Below, one piece after another: positions 55,606 through 64,000 of a DNA stretch of 64,000 nt (position 1 is its first letter; each line of letters starts with the position of its first letter). Source of the stretch: Anas platyrhynchos. Taxonomy: Eukaryota; Chordata; Aves; Anseriformes; Anatidae. A program made the translations under genes and the position numbers. The stretch is from positions 6,361,001 through 6,425,000 of the forward strand of contig NC_092611.1 of the NCBI RefSeq assembly GCF_047663525.1. The letters run 5' to 3'. Below the pieces are notes generated by a model. That model was not told the DNA's origin. It made no database searches and saw only the letters and a list, made by a program, of their open reading frames with translations.

Positions 55606-57129
55606 GCAAAGGAGCCGCTTCCCGCAGTACCTGCTCACTCTTGCTAATCGCTGTCGTACAGGAATCAGACAAACGTTGGCCTGCAGAGACACCAGGATTA
55701 CCAGGGAAGGACAGCTCTTGCTCAGCAGATGTCAGGGAGGGCGAGCAGCGTGACCTTTCCCTGCTTCTCCATTTCCTAAATCAGCCCCCCGCCACCCTTG
55801 CAATTTTTTCATCGCCTCTTTAAAGAACAAAAGCCAGCAAAAGTGGCTGAGAGTGCAGCTGTGAGTGTGTTTGGAGATTTATCTTTTTGGACCAGGAAAT
55901 ATGAGTTCTTCTGGGAGGGAACTCACTTTCTAAGAGAAGGGACAAGTATTCCTATTCCCAGAATAAGGGAATGAGGCTGTGCTTAGGTCTTATTCTGCCT
56001 CTGACGCAGCTCAGGGGAAGAAGCACTGAGCTCAGCGGTCACTGGAGCTTATCTCTAGTCCACCCTCACCTTGCTTTAGTGATGAAATTTTTCTCCTCCT
56101 CCTCAGTTATAAGGAAATGGGAAATCCCAGGGAGGAGCGGGATTTAACTCTGCCTCATTGCCAAAAGCTCATGACACAAGCTCAAAAAATGCACATTTTA
56201 TTTTATTTTATTTTATTTTATTTTATTTTATTTTATTTTATTTTATTTTATTTTATTTATTTTTAATTTTTTTTTTTTGTTCTCTTGTTTGGAGGCTGAT
56301 AAACCTAATCCTTCCAGGGTGTGCAAAAGGCCAAAAAAACCTGAGTCAGCCAACAGTCCCATTCCTAACTCCTGCCCCGTAGGGAAGTTTTGGCCTGAAA
56401 GTTTTGGCTCTGTGGTCGCTGAGCACAGCAAGGGCTGGAGATGAGGAGTGTGTGATGCTGACCATCACTGGCTGAAGCGAGCTGTGGAGGACACAGAGCA
56501 CTTCATTTCTCAGTGGTTCGTAACCCTTCAGCCTTGGCAGCCCCTGCAATTCATCACTTAATGCGAAGGAATATGTATTAGAAATGACAGGCAGATTACA
56601 CTCCGGGTAGAGCCAAGCCTTCTCCATTTGGGCCTGGAATTGGTTTTGGGCTGCAGGAGACCTTGACAGTGATAAATGGTCGGCCTGGTGGCCACTGCCG
56701 CCTGTGATCACAGCTCATCGAGTGGAGTAGGTGTTTCATTAGCATTATTTTATTAACTTCCCAGTGGGGAGAGGCATCATGTCGTGTTTCGACTCGAGAA
56801 GGCACAGGGCAAGACAGAAGCAGTGCTGGAGGTTCACAAGGAGGCTCCTCCAGGGACTCCAGGACATCAAGACCGAGTCGGTTTGGAAGGGACATCAGTG
56901 CTGAAGAGGGGATGTGGGAGAAGCTGGGCCTCTTGTGGTCCTCATCAGGCCCTTAAATTTGGCCAGTAAAGCCTGGGCAGGGGGCAGACACGGTAGGACT
57001 GAGCTGCTGCTGCTGGTGGCTGGTGAGAGCTGAGGGGAGCAGGTGGAGAGCTGGGGTGAACGGGGCATTGCAGCACCAATCTGTGCTCTGTCCCACGCTC
57101 ACTTCTTTGCCTTCTTGCTGGTATGAGCA
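55606..57129. other. Gene-free stretch 55.6-57.1 kb
   Basis: Holds the (TTTTA)12 microsatellite and G+C-mixed spacer. The 100-codon-scale open frames on both strands at 56,346-56,969 are unremarkable. No gene or TE recognised. Confidence 0.6.
56196..56278. repeat. (TTTTA)12 microsatellite and T-rich tail
   Basis: Twelve exact TTTTA units run from 56,196 to 56,255. They decay into TTTATTTTTAA and a T13 run. A pure pentanucleotide tract of 60 bp is likely to be length-polymorphic. Poly(A)-type LINE or SINE tails can seed such tracts, but no adjacent element body is visible. Confidence 0.97.
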
Positions 57130-57385
57130 TGGATGAAATAGGCAGTGTGATTAGAAAAAGAAGAGAAATAAATTAATTACTCATAAGAAACTTTTAAGAT
57201 CATGGGTTAGGCACTGCCTTCTTAAAAGTCTCCAAATCCCCATGAAAAGTCAGGTCCATGCAATGCACTTTACATACTAACAGAGTCTAATTCCCTGTCT
57301 GATAAAAGCAGAAGGAAAGATAAAAAAGCCTGAAGGCAAATAGGATTAATTGTGTGTCAGAGGTGCCTAATTAGAAAGAATGATG
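57130..57385. promoter_or_regulatory. Enhancer-like A+T island
   Basis: The block has AAATAAATTAATTACTC, TAGGATTAATTGTGTG and GTGCCTAATTAGAAAG: three TAATTA-type cores in 250 bp, plus several GATAAAA strings. It is non-repetitive. Regulatory role inferred. Confidence 0.36.
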
Positions 57386-58060
57386 GACTGGAAGGCAGCA
57401 CACAGGAGGCAGGAGCCAGCCCGAGCTGCTCTTAACGGCCTCTTTGTGCCTCCAGGAGCAGCAGCTGCATGCAGCACAAGTGCTCCAACATCACAAATCC
57501 CCTTTTTCTGGCCTGTCCCTTCCCTCTGGGGGCTAAGAAGCCCCTTGCTGCTAGCCCCCATGTGTGGGATCTCAACCATATCGACCAGAGATGCTCTTGG
57601 CAGTGTCTCATGGCCCGTTAGGGGAGATGATGCCCAGAGAGCCTCGTGTGTGAGGACACAAGCGGAGTTTTCCATACGGGAGATCTGGTTGTTACATGGG
57701 ATGGGCAGGCTTCTCCTCGAGGGCTCAGAGAGCGTGAGTGGGACTAATTTCATTTCACCTAAAGCATTCAGCGAATCCTTTTCACCATGTAAAATCCATT
57801 GCAGTTTTCTCATTAATCCTCCAAAGCACAGACACTTACTCCAGGCCTAATCCCACTCTGCTATTGTGTTTCTCTACTGCAGCCTTCCCTCATCAGCTTA
57901 ACAAATTCCCTCTATTTCAATAGAATATCCAAAGCCGAACATGCTGGGCATTAAACTGAAACCAGCTCCCAAGGGCTGCTGCACCTTCTTCACCGGGAGT
58001 CTCATTTCCCAGCCTGGGCAGGGAGGAATCCTATAAGCGGGCAGGAGAGGCGGAGGTCAT
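57386..58060. other. Gene-free stretch 57.4-58.1 kb
   Basis: Spacer crossed by open frames of about 150 codons on both strands at nearly the same place (57,367-57,850). Such mirrored open frames are typical of composition rather than coding. Nothing else recognised. Confidence 0.55.
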
Positions 58061-58330
58061 GAGCTGTGACATTAAAAAATTGCTTCGCTCTGAGCCTGTG
58101 TCAAGTGAGACAAAAAATGTATCATGTCCCAGACAAATTAGAATTGATCGCAGCTTGGTTTGGGGTTGGGATTTTTTTTTCCCCCCTTTGTCTCTCATCT
58201 GGGGCGGATTCTAACTCAGGTGGGAAAATATCTCGAGACCCACGCTGGCGATAAGGCACTGTATCTAATTAAAGACTTTGTCGGAGGCATTAATTAAAGG
58301 CTTTGTTTCAGAGGCTCGGCTCCAGCTGCC
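58060..58330. promoter_or_regulatory. Enhancer-like block with duplicated module
   Basis: The block ends in two near-identical modules: TAATTAAAGACTTTGT-CGGAGG (58,266-58,287) and TAATTAAAGGCTTTGTTTCAGAGG (58,291-58,314), 25 bp start to start. Each joins a TAATTA homeodomain core to a CTTTGT core (SOX or TCF-like). Upstream are CAAATTAGAATTGATCGC and GCGATAAGGC. Duplication of a composite site supports a regulatory role. Confidence 0.42.
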
Positions 58331-58849
58331 AGCAGACCCCCATCCATCAATTTTAAGCAGGCCTTTTCCATGCACAGCTCGTGCAGCCCCAAGTGCCCAG
58401 GACCCCCGGCCTCCTGCTCCCATCTCAGCAAGGGGCTGCTCTCAGGGGAGTCCCCCAAGGGCTGTTTCTCCTTATTCGGGTGCTTGTCGTTCTCTGTGCT
58501 CATTTTACTTTCCCTTCCTCCTTCCCAGGCAGGGTCCTGGGTTCCTCCTTTGCTTTGGCTCCTGGTTTGTGAGCACAATATTCATCACCTGCAACCCAGA
58601 GGGTTCCTGCCCTTCCGTTTGCTTGCAGGTCCTGGTGAAAGGCTGGAGGACAGCTGTATTTATAATTCCAGCTGTATTTGTGATTCCATCTCCACCTGCT
58701 TCTGCGTTGTTCACCCATGTAATCTGAGCAGCTGCTTCCTTACCTTGCCCCATGAAATCGCGCTGCTCCCTCCTGGTGCAGGCTGCTCCCCCTCGGTCTG
58801 CTCATCACACCGAGGATTTCAAGCCAGGGAGAGTTACAAATCTCTCTGA
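58331..58849. other. Gene-free stretch 58.3-58.85 kb
   Basis: G+C-rich spacer with overlapping frames (149 and 159 codons, plus strand). No recognised domain. No RNA gene or repeat seen. Confidence 0.55.
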
Positions 58850-59270
58850 CCCAGGCATTTATCAAGCTGCCGTCCATTAGAAGCCTTCTCACCTAAACGC
58901 TAATTAAACAACTAATTACTGACTCTATTCCAGTTGCAAGCTGCCACTTCCCAACAATTTAGTTACTTGAGGCCACATTCAAAATTCTCCAGGGCCCTGG
59001 CCTGACCTAGCAGCTCCTTCTTCCTATTTCACCTGCAGTAGCTCTCGGGATGCACCTACCACGCAAATAAGTTTTGGAGACATCCGTAGCCTTATGCTAG
59101 GTGTATTTATCCGTGTAAATAATACGAGCTAATGCCATTTGCTATGTTTCCGTTTGCAAGGCATGCTTCCCATGTAAATGTTTCATTTGCTTCTGAAATT
59201 ACTTTGATCTCTTCTGAATTTTTTATCTCTTTTTATTGCATTCTGGGATCATAATCCTGCTTTATGTCCT
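58850..59270. promoter_or_regulatory. Enhancer-like island
   Basis: About 420 bp with CGCTAATTAAACAACTAATT, AACAATTTAGTTAC, GTAAATAATACGAGC, GAAATTACTTTGATC and TTTATTGCATTCTGG. There are two TAATTA cores within 20 bp near 58,902. Complex, non-repetitive sequence. Good enhancer candidate; conservation untested. Confidence 0.4.
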
Positions 59271-60190
59271 GGTATCTCTTGGATAGGCCAAATGCCTGCA
59301 TGCATTTGTTTTTCAGTCTGGCATTTCCACCGTGCAATTGCTACATGAGCACACTTCTGAGGGAAAGATTCACAGTGGAAATTAAGCACAAAAGACTCGA
59401 TGCTCCTGTTGAGTGATGAGCTGCTCTGTTGTTTTGTTAAATTTTTAAGACTATTTGGATGGAAATAGTCCCTTTTTTGTTGTTGTTTAGTTTTTACAAA
59501 TCTCCTCTGAGGAACCATAGCAGCCTTCTGGAAGATGCAAGAAAGACTTGTCTTTTTTAATAAAAGTGAGAAGGGGGGAACAAAATAAACCCAGAAATGG
59601 CTGCACGTCCCCTGAAAATAGCAACACCACGAGCATCCCACTGCAAGAAAGCTGCGGGTGGTAGGGTGATGTGCACAGATAGGGGAGAGGATTTGATCTC
59701 AGCAGACGTGCTCTGAGGACAATGTTCAGCTGACGTGCTGAATTCATGCCATGGGGGGAAATGGGCATCTCCCAGCATGAGGATCTACGCCAGAGAAGAA
59801 ATATAGGGAGCCAAAGGGATGGGGATGAAGTGTGGGGGAGAAGTAGGCTTAGAGGAGAGGCATGATGTGTACAGGGGAGAACGTGTAGCTGGTGCATGAC
59901 TTGTGCCTGTGCTGTGAGAGGTGCTTGGTTTCTGTCCTTACCATGCTCTGATCCAAAAGTGAGCTCACCTGGCCAAGGGGCTAACCTGACTTCTGAAAAA
60001 AAGACAAAAACCAAGAGCTGTCGATAAAGGAGCAGTTCGAAACTCCCAGCATTAAGCTGGTGATGCCTCATGTTTCCATGCAGAACTTCCAGTCCTTTAT
60101 TTTCTTGCATTAACGTGCTTCAACCACCCCCTTGGAGCCAGGAGGGGATTTGACCTGTGGGACCAGCCGAGGCACCTGCTCTGCCCACTG
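59271..60190. other. Gene-free stretch 59.3-60.2 kb
   Basis: A 207-codon minus-strand open frame (60,110-59,487) has no recognised domain. The sequence is mixed spacer. No TE or RNA gene seen. Confidence 0.5.
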
Positions 60191-60218
60191 CACACACACG
60201 TGGTCTTTTACACATTTT

Positions 60219-60250
60219 TATACATTGGTATTTATACATTCCAATGTATA
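60219..60250. other. Inverted repeat, 10-bp arms with CCAAT boxes
   Basis: TATACATTGG (60,219-60,228) and CCAATGTATA (60,241-60,250) are perfect reverse complements with a 12-nt spacer that itself holds TATACATT. Each arm contains one CCAAT core, facing each other. Confidence 0.88.
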
Positions 60251-60437
60251 TTTATACAGTCCCCGGATCTCACGGCTGGCAGGGGAGGCTCGGTGACAAC
60301 CTCCTCTTCTGCCTCCGTCTCCCTCGCCATCCTCGAGGCGAGTGGAAGCTTTCCGCCGAGCATTTGTCTGCGTTACAGAGTTATGGGAGTTATTAAGTTT
60401 GGATATTTTTATAGACTTCCCCGCTTACAATATACAG

Positions 60438-60456
60438 GCGTGTGTACGCACACGCG
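60438..60456. other. Alternating purine-pyrimidine tract (Z-DNA-prone)
   Basis: Nineteen bases, GCGTGTGTACGCACACGCG, alternate purine and pyrimidine without a break. The core is also an inverted repeat (GCGTGTG and CACACGC around TACG). Such sequence favours left-handed DNA under torsion. Confidence 0.85.
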
Positions 60457-60620
60457 ACCCTTTTGCTTTAATTTAGTTCTCGCCTTCCCCACACCCCATC
60501 AAGTGACTTCTAATAAATGACCGAATAAATGCATTCAGATAGTGTTGTAATGGAGAGAAATTCAGTGTCTAATGAAGGGATTGTTCGTACCCTGAGACTG
60601 TAAAGATGAATGATGGTGAC

Positions 60621-62169
60621 TACAGTTTGAAAACTCCTTTTAGTTTAAAATATTGCTCCACGGTAAGGAAAAAAGAAAGCAACAAGAAAAAAAAAAAGCC
60701 AATCCTGTATAGTTTTTACCAGGAAAGAGCTGCGTGCACACAGAACAGAACTGTCGCAGCCAAAATTGCTTCATATATCATAGACCAACACCAGGCAGAT
60801 AATGGCAAACAAGTTCTGATCAGGGAGTGATTATTGCTCGTTGCTCCAAGCACTGATGTGCGGAGAGAACTGACTACAGCTTGATTTTCTTTAACTCAAC
60901 TGACCTTTTGAGGTTGAAATTAAGAATGTGATCACACTGGCCGCTAAAATGAGGTGTCAACCTGAAGGAAAATTCATAAAAAAAATCAGTGCTTCCTCTC
61001 ACATGCCTCCTTTTTTTTCTGTTTGAAATGGCATTTTCTCTTTCTGCATTGTTGCTGTATGTGCGTGTGCTCATAGAAGAATGAAAAAAGACGCCGTGAT
61101 GTGGGAGCAGAAGGGCTTGCCATGGGATGTGTTTGCAGGCAGGGCATGGGGTGCCACATCTGCTGGCCAGAAATGTGCAAGGAGTGCTTGTCCTGGCTGG
61201 TCTGCTCACCCACATGGGTCCTTGCACCTTAAAGACATGTATTTGGGGATATATACATGCCTGGTATTGCATAGGCATCATCCCAGAAAGGGTAGTGAGC
61301 TGGATGAACCACAGAGCAGATCGAATTTGGCAATTCCTATGTGCCTGTTGTTAACATCCCACTACTGGAGAACATGCTCAGTGAGGAGAAAGGCATCCAG
61401 TGGTTAAATGAGCACCGTGGGGGCACAGCTCAGCAGGATGAGACACAAGCACGTTACAGGGACCTGCAGAGCAGGAGCAGTCAGCAAAGGGGGAAGCTTG
61501 GATTTCATCCTTGTCTCAAATCTTCATGCTCTGTGCTATGTCGTGTGCATCAGCCTGAGTCTTGCAGAGAAACAGCCAAGCTTGCTGCATCTTCCTTTGG
61601 TGTAAATGTAAATCATTCCCTAGAAGCCAAGGAGCTGGAACAAGCAGAGAGAGACCCAGCGTGTTCAGTGCTGATGGCTTTGAGATGGAAGGTGCTGGAG
61701 GCAGTAGGACAGGCTCAGCCGTGGCACCCTGCCCTCTGCTCATTGCATCCCGGTATCGACACAGCTGCAGCCTCTGGGGTTGGTCTGCACGTCAGTACTG
61801 AAATGGAAGGGATCATGTTGACCGAGGATTTGCAGAGGCTCAGAGGTTTCTGGCAAGTCCCTGCATGGGGCTGAGAACTTACCCAGGAGAAGTCGTGAGC
61901 TGGGAGAATAAAGCAGTAGAGAATACAGCAAGGAAAGTCACGCACAGATGAATCCTCCGCCACCAAGACAACAAGAAGTCAACTTTCACCTTTCCTGACT
62001 GAAAGAGCACATTAAAATTAATTGAACGAGCCCCAGCACTCATGAAAGAGATGTTCTTCCACGGCTGTTCATCTGCATCCTTGCTTCCCTCAAAGACACT
62101 TGTCATTAATCCAGACTCGCTCAGCACATGCTGTGTCTTGTAAAGCAGAATGAAGCACACAAGACTCAG
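60621..62169. other. Gene-free stretch 60.6-62.2 kb
   Basis: Mixed A+T-leaning spacer. A 177-codon plus-strand open frame (61,341-61,874) has no recognised domain. A-rich runs occur at about 60,686-60,700. No TE recognised. Confidence 0.5.
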
Positions 62170-62790
62170 GATCTGCTGCAGTTTGTTACCGAGTTTGTAA
62201 TATGCAATTGTGGGAATGATTATATCACCAACTGGATCTCATCTGTCCCTGCTCATTCAAACAGGCAAGCTGAAATGAACGGTGACAGGAAAATGTTCTT
62301 GTTTGCACACAAACAGTTTAATAACTAGCAATTTCACAAAGAGAAAAGTAGGGGGAAAATAAGTTGAAGGACAGAGAAACTCACGTATTAAATTCTGCAG
62401 AGAAGTTAACTCTCAAGAACAACATCATTAGGGTTTGCAGTGTGCCCTGAAAAGTGGTAAAAGCAGCTAAAAAGGTTAATTTTTTCCCCCTAAATCTCTC
62501 ACCCAGCGACCACTACTTTGCACACCTTTTAAAACAGTCAGGAAATTATATTAATTTCTCTAATGTGCGCGATGCCATAAGTTCCTTTTTTAATTATTAT
62601 GATCAAAATATTGCTTAAAATTAAAGGCAGCTGCATTTGTTTCTGACGGATATCATAATTGCAATTGTAAATTGGGAAATGTAATGTTTCCTGGTGCTGC
62701 TGTGAGTAATGGTTCTGAAATCATTATAGATAGGTAGATATAAATAAACCAAGAGATCTGTGAAAACAGAGCAAAAGCAAGCTAAAAAGG
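62170..62790. promoter_or_regulatory. Enhancer-like A+T island
   Basis: A long complex A+T-rich block with ATTATATTAATTTCTC, TTTTTAATTATTATGATC, AAAATTAAAGGC and AATTGCAATT (62,657-62,666, a perfect 10-bp palindrome). It ends in GATAGGTAGATATAAATAAA. No open frame of note beyond a 66-codon frame at its left edge. Candidate conserved element. Confidence 0.38.
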
Positions 62791-62833
62791 ATAATTAGCA
62801 GACTGAATAGGAAGAGAAGAGTTCAGTGCTCAG

Positions 62834-62904
62834 AAAAAAAAAAAAAAAAAAGTCTAAAAATTTCTGTGGAGTTCTGTGACTGCATTAAAAAAAAAAAAAA
62901 AAAA
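62834..62904. repeat. Two 18-A tracts 35 bp apart
   Basis: A18 at 62,834-62,851 and A18 at 62,887-62,904, separated by 35 bp of unrelated sequence. Same length, same strand. They may be independent slippage tracts or mark nested retroposon tails, but no element body was recognised. Confidence 0.9.
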
Positions 62905-64000
62905 GAATTTTCAGTCCAGAGGAATGTGTTCTGCATCAGCTCAAACCATGGGGTAAAAACCACACAGAAGAGAAACAGTGGGAAAAAGCGTGGCAGGTAT
63001 TTGCTCTAGCAACACCCATCTATTTCGACTGCAGAGGAAAGAAAGGGAAAGGTAAAACTAACATTAATGTTAAAGTCTAGGGCTGCTTTATTATTGTTAT
63101 TATCATTATTATTATTATTGTTATTAGGGAAAAATAAAATAAAGGATTTCTGGTGCCGAGGGCCCGACGACTGGAAAATGGCCAGCCTACCAGTGCCATT
63201 TATCAGCACACCCTGAGACATAACGAGCAATCACACTCCAGCTGGTTGATCATCGATAGGCAGGGATGGGCTGTGCGTAACCGTGCCGCAGGCTTTGGGA
63301 AGCGGAGGCTGCAAAAGGAGCAGCTGCAAATTGGAGCCTTCAGCCTGGGGGTCCTGCCCTGCGAAAAGTTGCTGGCTGCAAGTGGTGCCCCGAAACTGCA
63401 GCACGAGAGGAGCTCTGGAAGCTGAGGGCTGAGCCCGTGGCTCACCGAAAGGATGAGCAGGGAGGAAGGGGAAAGCTGTCAGCAGCTGTGCAAAGCCCTG
63501 GAAGGTCTCCAGGTGGAAAAACAGATATCGCTGGATGCACCGACTGCAGGGCTGGAGCTGTTCCTGGCACGGGCGGAGGGAGTGGGAGGTGGAGGCTGAG
63601 AGGTTTTTTGGAGATGTTTGCTAGAGATCCAACGAGAGGCACGGGGAGCTGCAGGGAGCTGCGGAGCTCTGATGCTCTGGGACAGATGAAACTTGGCTTC
63701 TATGGTTTCGCCCACAAAATCCGCTAGCACAAACAGAGCTGAAGTCATTTAACATCTGCTGAAGGGATGCGTGTTCCTGGATGTGGAAGGAGGCACTTTG
63801 ACCTTAACTGGAGCAAAACCAAGGCCCAGAATTTGACTAGCCAGGCAAAATTCCAAGGAAATCCAGTCCATCTCATACAGCTGATTACCAAGAAACGCTT
63901 TCCATCTACTGGGGTCAGAAGCTTAGAGTCTTCTCAGGGTTCATTAGAGAAATAGGACCATCGTTTTTCTTCTTCAGCTCCCAGAGCCACCTCCTGCAAG
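62905..64000. other. Gene-free stretch, 3' end of window
   Basis: Contains an ATT/GTT-type trinucleotide repeat at 63,088-63,126 and G+C-mixed spacer with chance open frames below 100 codons. No gene or TE recognised up to the window end. Confidence 0.55.
63088..63126. repeat. (ATT)n trinucleotide repeat
   Basis: About 39 bp of ATT units interrupted by GTT and CAT variants. A degenerate microsatellite with moderate chance of length variation. Confidence 0.92.

Larger units (their letters stand above)
60200..60620. promoter_or_regulatory. Enhancer-like block with inverted repeat and Z-DNA-prone tract
   Basis: Contains the 10-bp-arm inverted repeat at 60,219-60,250, the alternating purine-pyrimidine tract at 60,438-60,456, and A+T stretches such as GTTATTAAGTTTGG and GACCGAATAAATGC. 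Three TATACATT-like units occur between 60,217 and 60,250 on the two strands. No open frame of note. Confidence 0.35.

Noticed and set aside
56870-56905. GGTTTGGAAGGGACATCAG resembling the CR1 3' end
   Set aside because: Only the GGAAGGGAC string agrees. No terminal octamer units and no continuation of the CR1 text.

Overview
This window looks like non-coding nuclear DNA from a bird. The best evidence is two relics of the avian CR1 LINE family, both on the minus strand. One is a long, decayed reverse-transcriptase fragment at about 19,355-19,925. The other is a classic short CR1 3' end at about 36,318-36,421, with the TTGGAAGGGACCTCAAAGATCATCT signature and CACAGA(AT) terminal units. Mobile-element density is otherwise very low: no LTR, DNA transposon, satellite or recent SINE was recognised. 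A few degraded matches to the MIR-type core suggest very old amniote SINE remains. The exact species cannot be read from the sequence.

I found no protein-coding gene, tRNA, rRNA or CRISPR array that I can support. The many open frames of 60-250 codons lack recognisable domains, overlap each other in several frames, and lie mostly in G+C-rich DNA where stops are rare. The window reads as a gene desert or a very large intron. G+C-rich spacer, with many CAGC/CTGC and G-rich strings, alternates with A+T-rich islands of 100-800 bp. These islands hold TAATTA, ATGCAAAT, GATA, SOX-like and TCF-like motifs. They resemble the conserved non-coding elements found around vertebrate developmental regulators, but this is an inference: no alignment was possible.

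Layout. 1-19.3 kb: G+C-rich spacer, a CpG-rich patch at 2.19-2.49 kb, A+T islands (1.3, 4.9, 7.1, 7.8, 9.7, 14.5 and 15.4 kb), and a pair of mutually exclusive hairpins at 17.65 kb. 19.4-19.9 kb: CR1 relic. 20-25 kb: an A+T island with a strong G-quadruplex motif (21.5 kb) and a long inverted repeat (24.0-24.25 kb). 25-36 kb: the densest run of enhancer-like islands, including an 18-bp palindrome (27.36 kb) and a SOX-like inverted pair (34.78 kb). 36.3 kb: second CR1. 36-46 kb: more islands, an unexplained segment beside a 29-T tract (40.5-41 kb), and a large A+T island (42.6-43.2 kb). 46-51 kb: further islands and the clearest CpG island (50.09-50.39 kb). 52-64 kb: a purine tract with an anomalous open frame (52.1-52.8 kb), a (TTTTA)12 microsatellite (56.2 kb), a repeated homeodomain/SOX-TCF-like module (58.27 kb), an inverted repeat and a Z-DNA-prone tract (60.2-60.46 kb), and a terminal A+T island (62.2-62.8 kb).

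If these islands are enhancers, they would be expected to act on a gene outside the window. Nothing inside it is an evident target.
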